A stretch of DNA of 64,000 bases, taken from assembly GCA_016298065.1 (NCBI GenBank), contig JAEDDN010000006.1, positions 1 to 64,000 on the forward strand. Direction: 5' to 3'. The notes under the pieces were generated by a model, which was not told the DNA's origin, did no database searches, and was given only the letters and a program-made list of their open reading frames with translations. The stretch is from Oscillospiraceae bacterium. GTDB taxonomy: Bacteria > Bacillota > Clostridia > Oscillospirales > Ruminococcaceae. The position numbers were made by a program, and so were the translations under genes. This document shows positions 50,633-59,129 of this stretch, in pieces (the first letter of the stretch is position 1; each line of letters starts with the position of its first letter).

Positions 50633-52864
50633 TTATCTTAATCTTTTAATCTCATTTTCATAAAAATCGCAAAGCTCGTTTGCGGTTTCGCTGCTTTGGG
50701 CTTCCACGCTTAACAGTATGCCCTTACCCGATTTTACCGGGTGCAAGGTAAATCTTGCGCCGTATTTATCTTTTTGCGGTTTATAGAATGAATTAAAGCT
50801 CTTTATTACTCTGCCGGGATTATTGTCAACCGATATAAAGCGGTCAACTACCGTAAATTCGGGGATTAGCTCAAGCACCTCTTTTACAGAGAGGCTATTT
50901 TTATCTAAAAATTCTATTAACTTTATCCCCAAAACAAGTGCGTCGTTAAAGCACGGAGTTTTAAGCGAATTTTCACGGGCGGTTTTATCGCTTATATTTT
51001 GCGAGGAGGTGCTGTAACGGTAAACCTTAACGCCGTGAATTTCAGCCAAGGCGTCTATAATATGCGGTGATGAGCGTGGCAGGTACAAATCCTTTTTATC
51101 CTTTAACATATCGAGTGCTATCAGGCAGACTATTTGCTCGTGCAAAAGGCTGTCGCCATACCTTGAATAAGCCGTGAGCTTATCCGAGTCGGGCGAAATC
51201 ATAAGGGTTACGTCATCGCCTTTTTTAATACCTGCTCTTTTTAAGACCTCGCTCATAAGCGCTTTTACCGTATTGTCCGCACACTTTATCTGTACGGCAA
51301 TTTTCCCCGATATCCTTTTAGCCATACCGATAAGCTCTTTTTCGTAAAGCGAGGTAAAGCCTGTTAGATTATATAGTCTGCCGAAGCTATCGTACTGTGA
51401 TTTTTTATATTCCTGTCTGTTTATTCCACCCTCAACCTTGCGCTCGCTTGCCCTTGTAAGCGGTAGTCCGTCGCTTTCGGTAAGGTGTATTTCGGTAACT
51501 TTGCCCGAATGAATATACACTCCGAAGTCTGCGCCCGATTTTAATACGCTGTATTTAAACTGACTGATTGCAGTTTGACCGAAATCATAAACATCTGCGC
51601 CCGACGATAAAACGCCGGATATAACGCCCTGCTTTAAGGCTTCGCTCGCCGAGTTAAAATCCCCGGCAACGCCTATGGTCGCACCCTCTTTAATGCTTGC
51701 CACACTACTTCCTATCTTAGCGCAAACAATCGGCGAAATCTCCGAATTTGTCTGCCCGATGATTCCCCTGTCGCCTATGAGCAAGTTGTCGCCGTAGCCG
51801 TATTTAATATCGTCTTTTATTATCGCTTCACTATGAACCGTTTTATCGTTCCAGATTTTAACACCGCTGCAAATCTGCGCAAATTCCTCTATAAATGCTC
51901 CGCTTCCCAAAACAGCGTATTCATACACTCCTGCACCTGTTAAAACGGTGGCGTTTTCGCCTATAATGGCTCGGTTTAAAGTTACATTGTCGGCGATAGT
52001 GCTTCCGTTTAATATAACGCCGCTTATTTTGCAGTTTTCCCCTATCGTCACGTTATCACCTATCACCGTACCCGGTAAAATACGGCTTGAGTGAGCGATT
52101 TTGGAGTTTTTGCCGATATAAACCTTTTCGCCGTCATATCCGTGAATGTCGCACACAACTTTTTTAAAAAGCATATCCTCCTGACAGTTTAAATAGCTTT
52201 TTAAGTCGCCTATATCGCACCAATAGCCCTTATCCTCAAACGCAAAAAGCCTCATACCACGCCTTAACATTTCGGGAAAAATGTCGTTTGCAAAGTCAAG
52301 GTTTTCTCCCGGCTTTATAAGCTCTACCGCTTTTTGAGAGAGTATATATATTCCGGTGTTGGCAAGGTCTGTTGTGCAGTCCTCAAACGAGGGCTTTTCC
52401 AGAAAGCCGTTTATTTCTCCCGAAGCAGTTACGCTTACAAGCCCGTATTCACGAGGGTCGCTTACCTGCTTTACTATAAGCGTTGCGTCTGCGTTATTTT
52501 GTCTATGGTATTCTATCGCCTTTTTTAAGTCAAAGTCGCACATGGCGTCGCCGCTTATTACAAGCACCTCGCTTAAATTATCTGAAAGCGCATACCTTAC
52601 CGAGCCTGCCGTACCGAGAGGCTTATCTTCAACGCAAAAATCAAGCTGAACACCCGCAAAGCGTGACTCGTCAAAATGATTTTTTATCATATTTCCGAGG
52701 TAATGCAGGGTTATTACTGCGTCATAAATCTCGTTTTTTGCAAGTAGCTCAATTATATATTCCAAAACAGGTCGTCCGCACAGGGACATAAGGGGTTTGG
52801 GTTTGTCGCAGGTTAAGGGTCTTAGTCTTGTGCCCTTACCGCCTGCCATAATAACTGCTTTCAT
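50633..52864 (-). CDS. Sugar-1-phosphate nucleotidyltransferase fused to a phosphosugar-mutase-like domain
   Basis: A 743-residue protein. Residues 1-235 are an NTP_transferase domain (MAGGKGTRLRPLT 6-18, KPKPLM, VISGDAMCD). Residues 250-370 are a left-handed beta helix of hexapeptide repeats (KIAHSSRILPGTVIGDNVTIGENCKISG). Residues 375-743 resemble phosphoglucomutase/phosphomannomutase, but the region where the catalytic TASHNP serine should be reads FGVYIHSGKVTEIHL and the metal loop is absent, so this half is probably not a working mutase. Similar fusions are annotated as mannose-1-phosphate guanylyltransferase. It provides a nucleotide sugar for surface glycans (inference). Confidence 0.85.
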   Translation of the reverse strand: MKAVIMAGGKGTRLRPLTCDKPKPLMSLCGRPVLEYIIELLAKNEIYDAVITLHYLGNMIKNHFDESRFAGVQLDFCVEDKPLGTAGSVRYALSDNLSEVLVISGDAMCDFDLKKAIEYHRQNNADATLIVKQVSDPREYGLVSVTASGEINGFLEKPSFEDCTTDLANTGIYILSQKAVELIKPGENLDFANDIFPEMLRRGMRLFAFEDKGYWCDIGDLKSYLNCQEDMLFKKVVCDIHGYDGEKVYIGKNSKIAHSSRILPGTVIGDNVTIGENCKISGVILNGSTIADNVTLNRAIIGENATVLTGAGVYEYAVLGSGAFIEEFAQICSGVKIWNDKTVHSEAIIKDDIKYGYGDNLLIGDRGIIGQTNSEISPIVCAKIGSSVASIKEGATIGVAGDFNSASEALKQGVISGVLSSGADVYDFGQTAISQFKYSVLKSGADFGVYIHSGKVTEIHLTESDGLPLTRASERKVEGGINRQEYKKSQYDSFGRLYNLTGFTSLYEKELIGMAKRISGKIAVQIKCADNTVKALMSEVLKRAGIKKGDDVTLMISPDSDKLTAYSRYGDSLLHEQIVCLIALDMLKDKKDLYLPRSSPHIIDALAEIHGVKVYRYSTSSQNISDKTARENSLKTPCFNDALVLGIKLIEFLDKNSLSVKEVLELIPEFTVVDRFISVDNNPGRVIKSFNSFYKPQKDKYGARFTLHPVKSGKGILLSVEAQSSETANELCDFYENEIKRLR

Positions 52865-52967
52865 ATTTCCTCCGCATATACCGCATTTTTGGCGGTAGGT
52901 TACTTAAATTAAAGGCGAGTAACACGCCGTTATAATACTTTTAAAATTAGTTTTTCTGATTGAGTGG

Positions 52968-52996
52968 TTGTTATGCATAATTTTTATGCATAACAA
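52968..52996. promoter_or_regulatory. Perfect 13-bp inverted repeat upstream of nadB
   Basis: TTGTTATGCATAA and its complement are separated by TTT (52968-52980, 52984-52996) and followed by AAAAGG and T5. It may be an operator or a weak terminator in the 219-base divergent gap between the mannosyl nucleotidyltransferase gene and nadB. Confidence 0.5.
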
Positions 52997-53043
52997 AAGG
53001 TTTTTAAAGTGTAATATTATTATTTTATTTTTTAATTTATTGT

Positions 53044-53065
53044 GTTATACTAAAATAAGTATAAC
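53044..53065 (+). promoter_or_regulatory. Palindromic candidate operator over the nadB -10
   Basis: GTTATACT-AAAATA-AGTATAAC is an 8-bp inverted repeat covering TATACT (53046-53051), a good -10, about 40 bases before the ATG. A repressor bound here would block nadBC. NiaR is the usual NAD regulator in Firmicutes, but its site cannot be confirmed from this sequence. Confidence 0.5.
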
Positions 53066-53092
53066 CTTTGAATTGTTGAGGAAGTGAACGTA

Positions 53093-54544
53093 ATGCAAAA
53101 AGACTATGATGTTGTTATTGTCGGCAGCGGTGTTGCAGGCTTATACGGCGCACTTAATTTAGATAAAAATCTTAAGGTTCTGCTCGTGTGTAAAAGAGAG
53201 CTTCAGCTAAGTAATTCCTCGCTCGCTCAGGGCGGAATTGCGTCGGTTTTGGATAAGCAAAACGACAGTATCGAAGCGCATATTAAGGACACTCTTATTG
53301 CAGGCGGTTACAAAAACAATCCTCAAACCACCGAAATACTGGCAAATCAAGGTCCAAAGGAGCTTTTAAAGCTAATAGACTACGGCGTTTGCTTTGACAA
53401 AAATCCCGACGGCTCTTTGCACGCAACCTTAGAGGGCGGACATTCAAAGCCGAGAATTTATCATCACAAGGATTCTACAGGTAAAGAAGTAGTAGACAAG
53501 CTTTTGGCTTCGGTGTTAAAACTTGAAAATGTCGAATTTGCCGAAAATGCCGTGGTTTGCGGTATAAAGCATAACGAAAACTTTTCTTTTGATATTCTTT
53601 CAGACGGACGTCATCAGTATGTAAATTCGCACTTTTGCCTTTTGGCAACAGGCGGTATCGGCAGAGTTTACGAATATACCACAAACTCTAAAAACGCAAC
53701 CGGCGACGGTATTGCCTTGGCATACGAATTAGGCGCTAAAATTTCTCAGCTTTCATATATACAGTTTCACCCGACTGCTTTTGCCAACGAAAAAACCAGA
53801 GAGAGCTTTTTAATAAGCGAATCGGTTAGAGGTGAGGGCGCACATCTTTTGAACTTTAGCGGCGAGCGCTTTATGCAAAAGTATGACGAGCGTCTTGAAT
53901 TAGCGCCCAGAGATGTTGTTTCACGCAGTATCATTATGGAGGAAAAGGCGACCGGTTCAAACCGTTTTTATATTGATATTTCGCATAAGGACAGCGAATT
54001 TATAATAAACCGCTTCCCTATGATTTATAAAAATCTTTTGGGACAGGGCTTTGATATGACAAAGCAAAAAATCCCCGTTTATCCGTGCCAGCACTATTTG
54101 ATGGGCGGTATAAACGTAGACGCAGACGCCAAAACAAGCATTAAAAATCTCTACGCCGCAGGTGAATGTGCAAATACGGGAGTTCACGGCAACAACCGCC
54201 TTGCAAGTAATTCTCTGCTTGAGGGGCTTGTGTTCTCTCACAGGGCGGCAAAATCCATTAACCGCTTGGCAAAAGAATATAAAAATAAGCCTCTTTGCTC
54301 GGCTCAGTTCCCTGAGGACAATAACAAAAACATTCTGCCTCACGGTATACGCACAAAGGCAAGAAGCATTATACAAAATTCATATTTTGTAATACCTGAT
54401 AAGGCGGCTATCAAAGAGGGCTTTGAGAGTGTATGCGAGCTTATGAAGCTACTGAAAGAAGGCGACTACAAGGTTGACCTTGACTTTGTCGAAGCAAGAA
54501 GTATTGTGACTATAGTATATCTCATATTAAAAGAAGTTTTGTAA
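53093..54544 (+). CDS. nadB: L-aspartate oxidase
   Basis: A 483-residue FAD enzyme making iminoaspartate, the first step of NAD synthesis. The FAD motif VVIVGSGVAGLYGAL, SNSSLAQGGIASVL, GGHSKPRIYHHKDSTG, LLATGGIGRVYEYTTN, YIQFHPTAF and the C-terminal NTGVHGNNRLASNSLLEGLVFS are present. It is shorter than the usual 510-540 because the C-terminal helical domain is cut down. ATG at 53093 is chosen over a GTG at 53084, which is only two bases from the GAGG site. Confidence 0.94.
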   Translation: MQKDYDVVIVGSGVAGLYGALNLDKNLKVLLVCKRELQLSNSSLAQGGIASVLDKQNDSIEAHIKDTLIAGGYKNNPQTTEILANQGPKELLKLIDYGVCFDKNPDGSLHATLEGGHSKPRIYHHKDSTGKEVVDKLLASVLKLENVEFAENAVVCGIKHNENFSFDILSDGRHQYVNSHFCLLATGGIGRVYEYTTNSKNATGDGIALAYELGAKISQLSYIQFHPTAFANEKTRESFLISESVRGEGAHLLNFSGERFMQKYDERLELAPRDVVSRSIIMEEKATGSNRFYIDISHKDSEFIINRFPMIYKNLLGQGFDMTKQKIPVYPCQHYLMGGINVDADAKTSIKNLYAAGECANTGVHGNNRLASNSLLEGLVFSHRAAKSINRLAKEYKNKPLCSAQFPEDNNKNILPHGIRTKARSIIQNSYFVIPDKAAIKEGFESVCELMKLLKEGDYKVDLDFVEARSIVTIVYLILKEVL

Positions 54545-54555
54545 GGAGGAAAAAG

Positions 54556-55395
54556 ATGTTATCACAGTTTTATATAGACGACCTTATTAAAACAGCACTC
54601 ACAGAGGATATCCACTACATAGACGTAACCTCTGACCTTTTGCTTGACGATAATGATGTCTCGACCGCAAAATTTATCGCTAAGGCAGACGGAGTACTCG
54701 CAGGCGGTAAGATTGCCATGAGAGTATTCGAGCTTATAGACAAGGATATAGCTTCGGCTCTTTTAAAGTCAGACGGCGACGAAATTAAAAAAGGCGATGT
54801 AATAGCCACCCTTAAGGGCCGTACAAAGTCGCTTTTAAAGGGTGAGAGAAGCGCACTTAACATTATGTGTCATATGTCGGCAGTTGCAACGCGTACCCGT
54901 GAGTGCGTAAAGCTCGTTGAAGGTACAAACGCTTCGGTTGCCTGCACGAGAAAAACGCTTCCCGGACTAAGACCTATACAAAAATATGCCGTAATGGTCG
55001 GCGGAGGCAAAAACCACCGCTATAACCTAAGCGACGCCGCTATGTTAAAGGATAACCACATAGACGCATACGGTTCTATAACAAGTGCGGTAAACGCCTT
55101 GAGAGAAAAGGTCGGCCATATGGTTAAAATCGAGGTGGAAACACGCACCCTCGAAGAATTAAAAGAAGCGCTTGCAGTCAACGTAGATGTCATTATGCTC
55201 GACAATATGGACTTAGACACAATGGCTAAAGCCGTAAAAATCACAAACGGTAAGGCAAAGCTTGAAGCAAGCGGTAACATCACTAAGGAGAATATCGCGG
55301 ACGTTGCCAAAACAGGCGTAGATATTATTTCTCTCGGCGCACTCACCCATTCGGTAGAATGTTTTGATGTTTCAATGAAAATTACAAAAGAATAA
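54556..55395 (+). CDS. nadC: Quinolinate phosphoribosyltransferase
   Basis: A 279-residue enzyme converting quinolinate and PRPP to nicotinate mononucleotide. Motifs: LTEDIHYIDVTSD, KGERSALNIMCHMSAVATRTR, ACTRKTLPGLRPIQKYAV, GGGKNHRYNLSDAAMLKDNH, VEVETRTLEE and LEASGNITKENI, all typical. It is 11 bases after nadB with AAGGAGG. The middle enzyme nadA (quinolinate synthase) is not in the window. Confidence 0.97.
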   Translation: MLSQFYIDDLIKTALTEDIHYIDVTSDLLLDDNDVSTAKFIAKADGVLAGGKIAMRVFELIDKDIASALLKSDGDEIKKGDVIATLKGRTKSLLKGERSALNIMCHMSAVATRTRECVKLVEGTNASVACTRKTLPGLRPIQKYAVMVGGGKNHRYNLSDAAMLKDNHIDAYGSITSAVNALREKVGHMVKIEVETRTLEELKEALAVNVDVIMLDNMDLDTMAKAVKITNGKAKLEASGNITKENIADVAKTGVDIISLGALTHSVECFDVSMKITKE

Positions 55396-55401
55396 AAAAT
55401 T

Positions 55402-55435
55402 AACTCTGCCTGACAATTTAGGCAGAGTTTTCATT
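55402..55435 (+). terminator. Terminator of nadBC
   Basis: AACTCTGCCT (55402-55411) pairs with AGGCAGAGTT (55420-55429), then TTTTCATTT. Confidence 0.85.
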
Positions 55436-55445
55436 TGCAAAATAA

Positions 55446-55475
55446 AAACGCCCGAAGCTTTCGCTTCGGGCGTTT
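55446..55475 (-). terminator. Terminator of tRNA-Glu
   Basis: Thirteen-bp stem AAACGCCCGAAGC (55446-55458 with 55463-55475) with a TTTC loop; on the minus strand it starts at the tRNA's last base and is followed by TTTTATTTTG. Confidence 0.88.
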
Positions 55476-55549
55476 GGCACTCCGTAGGGGAGTTGAACCC
55501 CTGCTTCAAGAATGAGAATCTTGCGTGTTAACCACTTCACTAACGGAGC
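55475..55549 (-). tRNA. tRNA-Glu (CTC)
   Basis: Cloverleaf on the minus strand with acceptor GCTCCGT/ACGGAGT (first pair G-U), anticodon stem CAAGA/TCTTG with loop TTCTCAT (anticodon CTC), T-loop TTCAACT, discriminator G and encoded CCA. It reads GAG. Confidence 0.93.
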
Positions 55550-55570
55550 ATATTTTTACCGACGAAATAT

Positions 55571-55599
55571 ATTATATATTATTTAAAGGGGTTTGTCAA
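55571..55599 (-). promoter_or_regulatory. Promoter of tRNA-Glu
   Basis: Minus-strand TTGACA (55594-55599), 17-base spacer, TATAAT (55571-55576); consensus in both boxes. Confidence 0.88.
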
Positions 55600-55646
55600 A
55601 TGTTTTTAAAGGGCAATTATTATATTACTTTTGTCTTTAAATTTTT

Positions 55647-55677
55647 ATTCCGCCCTGCTTTTGAAGCGGGGCGGAAT
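55647..55677 (-). terminator. Hairpin downstream of alaS-hinT
   Basis: A 14-bp stem (55647-55660 with 55664-55677, core TCCGCCC/GGGCGGA, one G-U) with a 3-base loop, 14 bases past hinT. The minus strand then reads AAAAATTTA, so the T run is weak. Confidence 0.65.
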
Positions 55678-55690
55678 ATTACTTTTTCTG

Positions 55691-56032
55691 TTAGCCCGGA
55701 GGCCACGCAAGCGAACGCTTGCCCAAAACGTGAAAATGCATATGCGGTACGGTTTGACCGCCGTCTTTTCCGACGTTGGTAACCACTCTGTAGCCGTCTG
55801 TAAGCTCTAAATCTTCTGCAAGCTTGGCAATAACCTTAAAGATATGCCCTACCGTTTTTTCATTATCGTCAGTTACCTTAGCGGCGCTTTCGATATGCTC
55901 TTTCGGTATAACCAAAAAATGTACGGGAGCCTTAGGGTCAATGTCATAAAAGGCATAGCACTTATCGTCCTCGTATATCTTTTTGGAAGGTATCTCGCCT
56001 GCAACTATCTTGCAAAACAAGCAGTCAGACAT
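55691..56032 (-). CDS. hinT: HIT family hydrolase (HinT-like)
   Basis: A 113-residue nucleotide phosphoramidase of the histidine triad family. The opening CLFCKIVAGEIPS and the catalytic triad HMHFHV (about 97-102) identify the HINT branch, which hydrolyses AMP-lysine-type phosphoramidates made by aminoacyl-tRNA synthetases. It lies 24 bases downstream of alaS and would be transcribed with it under T-box control, an arrangement that fits a role in clearing aminoacyl-AMP by-products (inference). Confidence 0.94.
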   Translation of the reverse strand: MSDCLFCKIVAGEIPSKKIYEDDKCYAFYDIDPKAPVHFLVIPKEHIESAAKVTDDNEKTVGHIFKVIAKLAEDLELTDGYRVVTNVGKDGGQTVPHMHFHVLGKRSLAWPPG

Positions 56033-56056
56033 ATTATCTCCTCCTTTAAAGTGTTT

Positions 56057-58690
56057 TTATAACATTTCTTCAACAATTTTTTCTACGGCGTTTATAGCTT
56101 CACTTATCTTTGACTTGTCGCCCACACCTGCCATAGCGCTGTCGGGGCGTCCTCCGCCGTTACCGTCTGTAACCATAGCTACGGCTTTTACGATTTTGCC
56201 TGCGTTAGCACCTTTTTTAACTGCGCCCTTGCCGCATACGCATAAAATGTTTGATTTATCGTTGTTTGTGCCGATAAACACGCCCACTATATCCTCGGAT
56301 TTATCTCTTATATTATCGCCGAGTGTTCTCAGTGTGTCTGGCTTTATGTCGTTTAATACCGCAGTTACAACCTTAACGCCCTTTATTTCGGTAGCGTTGT
56401 CGGCAATAGAATTAAACTGCTGTGAAGCAAGCTTTGAGTTAAGTTTATCAATTTCGTTTGATTTTTCCTTTAATTCTGCACTTAAGGATACACACTTATC
56501 TGCAAGCTCGTTTGGATTTGAAAGCTTAAGTGCCGCAGCCGCTTTATTTATAAGGTCGTTGTCACTATATATAAGCTCTAAAACTTCCGTACCTGTTTTA
56601 GCCTCAATACGTCTTACGCCCGAAGCAACAGAGGATTCGCTTACAATTTTAAAAAGTCCGATTTTAGCTGTGTTATCAATATGTGTACCTCCGCAAAATT
56701 CCACAGAATAATCGCCGGCACTTACTACTCTTACGGTTTCTCCGTATTTTTCGCCAAAGAGCGCCATGGCGCCTGTCTTTTTAGCTTTGTCGATACTCAT
56801 TTCTTTGGTTACAACCTCTAAGCCCGATAAAATCTGTTCGTTTACTTCTTTCTCTACCCTTCTTATCTGCTCGGGAGTTAATGCTTCAAAGTGAGAGAAG
56901 TCAAAACGCATTGTGTCGGCGTTTACAAGCTGGCCTGCCTGATGAACGTGCTCGCCCAAAATCTTTCTGAGCGCTGCTTGTAAAAGGTGCGCAGAGGTAT
57001 GGTTTCTTCTTGTAGCGTCACGAATAGCTTTATCTACTGTCAATGTAACGGTATCGTCCACCGCAATATTTCCGCTTGTAATCTCTAAAGAATGCAGGTA
57101 AAGCCCGCCGGTTGTCTTTTGTACGTCTGTTACCTTAGCCTCAAAGCCGTTTGCGGTGATAATACCCTTATCGGCAGCCTGACCGCCGCTTTCGGCATAA
57201 AACGGAGTTTTATCGGTAACGATAACAGCCTTATTTGGTGCGCTTACACTTCCTACGCCCTCGCCGTCGAGCACAATCGCAAGCACCTTACCGCTTGTAG
57301 TTAAGGTTTCATATCCCACAAACTCGGTCTTTTGTCCGTCAAGGCTTAAAAGCTCGTCCGCCCAGGCAACATCAGCCTGTGACATTCTTGCCTTTCTTGC
57401 TCTGTCCTTTTGCTCTTTCATCAAGCTGTAAAAGCTTTCTTCGTCAATAGTCATACCGTTTTCGGCAATAATCTCTTGAGTTAAATCTATCGGGAAGCCG
57501 TAAGTATCGTAAAGCTTAAAGGCATTTTCGCCCGATAATACGGTGTCGCCTTTTGCCTTTAATTCCTCTATAAGCTCGCCCAAAAGTGCAAAGCCCTTGT
57601 TTATTGTTTTGTTAAAGCTTTCTTCCTCAAACTTAATTGCCTTTATAATGTAATCTTCTTTTTCCTTAAGCTCAGGGTAAGCGCTTTCATTTTCTTTTAT
57701 AACGGTTTTTGCAACCTCATATAAAAACGGCTTTTCGATACCTAATAATCTGCCGTGACGTGCGGCACGTCTTAAAAGACGTCTTAACACATATCCTCTG
57801 CCCTCGTTGGAGGCGGTAATGCCGTCTGAAATCATAAATACGGTGCTGCGGATATGGTCGGTTATTACTCTGAGCGAAATATCTTTTTTATCGTCGTCGT
57901 GATATTTTACATTTGCGATTTGTGATATGTGCTTCATTATATTCTGCACGGTATCAACCTCAAAAAGATTGTTTACTCCCTGCATAATGCACGCAAGTCT
58001 TTCAAGGCCCATACCCGTATCAATGTTCGGGTGCTCAAGAGGAGTGTAGTTTCCGTTGCCGTCGTTGTCAAACTGGCTGAACACAAGGTTCCAAAACTCA
58101 ACATAACGGTCACAGTCACAGCCTACGGCACAGTCGGGTTTGCCGCAGCCGTTTTCCTCGCCTCTGTCAAAATATATCTCTGAGCAAGGACCGCACGGAC
58201 CTGCTCCGATTTCCCAGAAGTTATCCTCTTTACCCAAGCGGACAATTCTGTCGGGAGAAACACCTACTTCGTTTACCCAAATATCTTTGGTTTCGTCGTC
58301 GTCCTCATAAATTGATACCCAAAGTCTGTCTATGGGGAGCTTTAACTCTTCGGTGATAAATTCCCACGCCCACTTTGTAGCCTCGTGCTTAAAATAATCG
58401 CCGAAAGAAAAGTTTCCGAGCATTTCAAAATATGTGCCGTGACGTGCGGTTTTACCTACATTCTCGATATCGGGCGTTCTTATACATTTTTGGCAGGTGG
58501 TTACTCTTTTATTCGGAGGCGTATCCTGACCTAAAAACCATTTTTTCATCGGCGCCATACCCGAATTTATAAGCAGTAAGCTGTTGTCGCCCTGAGGTAA
58601 AAGCGGAAAGCTCGGCAGTCTTGTATGCGCCTTACTTTCAAAGAAGGATAAAAATTTTTCTCTCAATTCGTTTAAACCTGTGTACTCCAT
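56057..58690 (-). CDS. alaS: Alanyl-tRNA synthetase
   Basis: An 877-residue class II synthetase that charges tRNA-Ala. The catalytic domain starts MEYTGLNELREKFLSFFE, with LLINSGMAPMKKWFLG, RVTTCQKCIRTPDIENVG, RHGTYFEMLGNFSFGDYFK and TDHIRSTVFMISDG. The editing domain has the zinc ligands HTSAHLLQAALR and FCGGTHIDNT. The C-terminal C-Ala domain ends with GGGGRPDSAMAG-like GNGGGRPDSAMAG. ATG at 58690 has AAAGGTGAT upstream; the 26 codons further up are T-box DNA. Confidence 0.97.
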   Translation of the reverse strand: MEYTGLNELREKFLSFFESKAHTRLPSFPLLPQGDNSLLLINSGMAPMKKWFLGQDTPPNKRVTTCQKCIRTPDIENVGKTARHGTYFEMLGNFSFGDYFKHEATKWAWEFITEELKLPIDRLWVSIYEDDDETKDIWVNEVGVSPDRIVRLGKEDNFWEIGAGPCGPCSEIYFDRGEENGCGKPDCAVGCDCDRYVEFWNLVFSQFDNDGNGNYTPLEHPNIDTGMGLERLACIMQGVNNLFEVDTVQNIMKHISQIANVKYHDDDKKDISLRVITDHIRSTVFMISDGITASNEGRGYVLRRLLRRAARHGRLLGIEKPFLYEVAKTVIKENESAYPELKEKEDYIIKAIKFEEESFNKTINKGFALLGELIEELKAKGDTVLSGENAFKLYDTYGFPIDLTQEIIAENGMTIDEESFYSLMKEQKDRARKARMSQADVAWADELLSLDGQKTEFVGYETLTTSGKVLAIVLDGEGVGSVSAPNKAVIVTDKTPFYAESGGQAADKGIITANGFEAKVTDVQKTTGGLYLHSLEITSGNIAVDDTVTLTVDKAIRDATRRNHTSAHLLQAALRKILGEHVHQAGQLVNADTMRFDFSHFEALTPEQIRRVEKEVNEQILSGLEVVTKEMSIDKAKKTGAMALFGEKYGETVRVVSAGDYSVEFCGGTHIDNTAKIGLFKIVSESSVASGVRRIEAKTGTEVLELIYSDNDLINKAAAALKLSNPNELADKCVSLSAELKEKSNEIDKLNSKLASQQFNSIADNATEIKGVKVVTAVLNDIKPDTLRTLGDNIRDKSEDIVGVFIGTNNDKSNILCVCGKGAVKKGANAGKIVKAVAMVTDGNGGGRPDSAMAGVGDKSKISEAINAVEKIVEEML

Positions 58691-58959
58691 GAAAATCACC
58701 TTTTTCAAATAAAAATATAAAAAGCCTGCCTCCCACATGGGACGACAGGCAAAATATCGTGGTACCACCCAAATTGCAACGGCAAAATTACCGTTACCTC
58801 TTAAAACACCTTAACGCAGATTTACGGTACGGCTCGTCGCCGACAGCTCGAAGGGCGGCTCTTAAAGCACGGTCGCTAAAGGTCTTGCACCAAATAACCT
58901 TTTCTCTTAAAACGCCACTGCCTTAATTTTTCCTCGTCACAGCCTTTAATTTACTTATT
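58691..58959 (-). promoter_or_regulatory. T-box riboswitch controlling alaS
   Basis: The leader contains the T-box sequence GGTGGTACCACG (58758-58769, minus strand), then a terminator hairpin (GCCTG/CAGGC with inner TCCC/GGGA, 58724-58750) with a T run. Upstream are several paired regions, including AACGGTAA/TTGCCGTT (stem III region) and a GCCGCCC..GGCGACGAGCC region. Uncharged tRNA should bind and allow readthrough. With alaS downstream the specifier should be an Ala codon (GCN); I could not place it with certainty. It fills the gap up to 58959. Confidence 0.9.
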
Positions 58960-58965
58960 AAATTT

Positions 58966-58994
58966 ATTATAGTGTCGAAGTCTTTTTTTGTCAA
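58966..58994 (-). promoter_or_regulatory. Promoter of the alaS T-box transcript
   Basis: Minus-strand TTGACA (58989-58994), 17-base spacer, TATAAT (58966-58971): both boxes match consensus. Confidence 0.9.
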
Positions 58995-59067
58995 CCGCTT
59001 TAAAATACATTGGTAAGCATATTGCCTAAAACGCCTTAAATTTATGTCACATTATAAGATATTTTGG

Positions 59068-59096
59068 TTGCCTTATCGGGTGGGGGTTGGTATAAT
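59068..59096 (+). promoter_or_regulatory. Promoter of the rnmV operon
   Basis: TTGCCT (59068-59073), 17-base GC-rich spacer ending TGG, TATAAT (59091-59096), about 28 bases before the TTG start. Divergent from alaS. Confidence 0.7.
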
Positions 59097-59129
59097 GTAA
59101 GTATAAACTTAAAAAGTCGGTGATAGACC

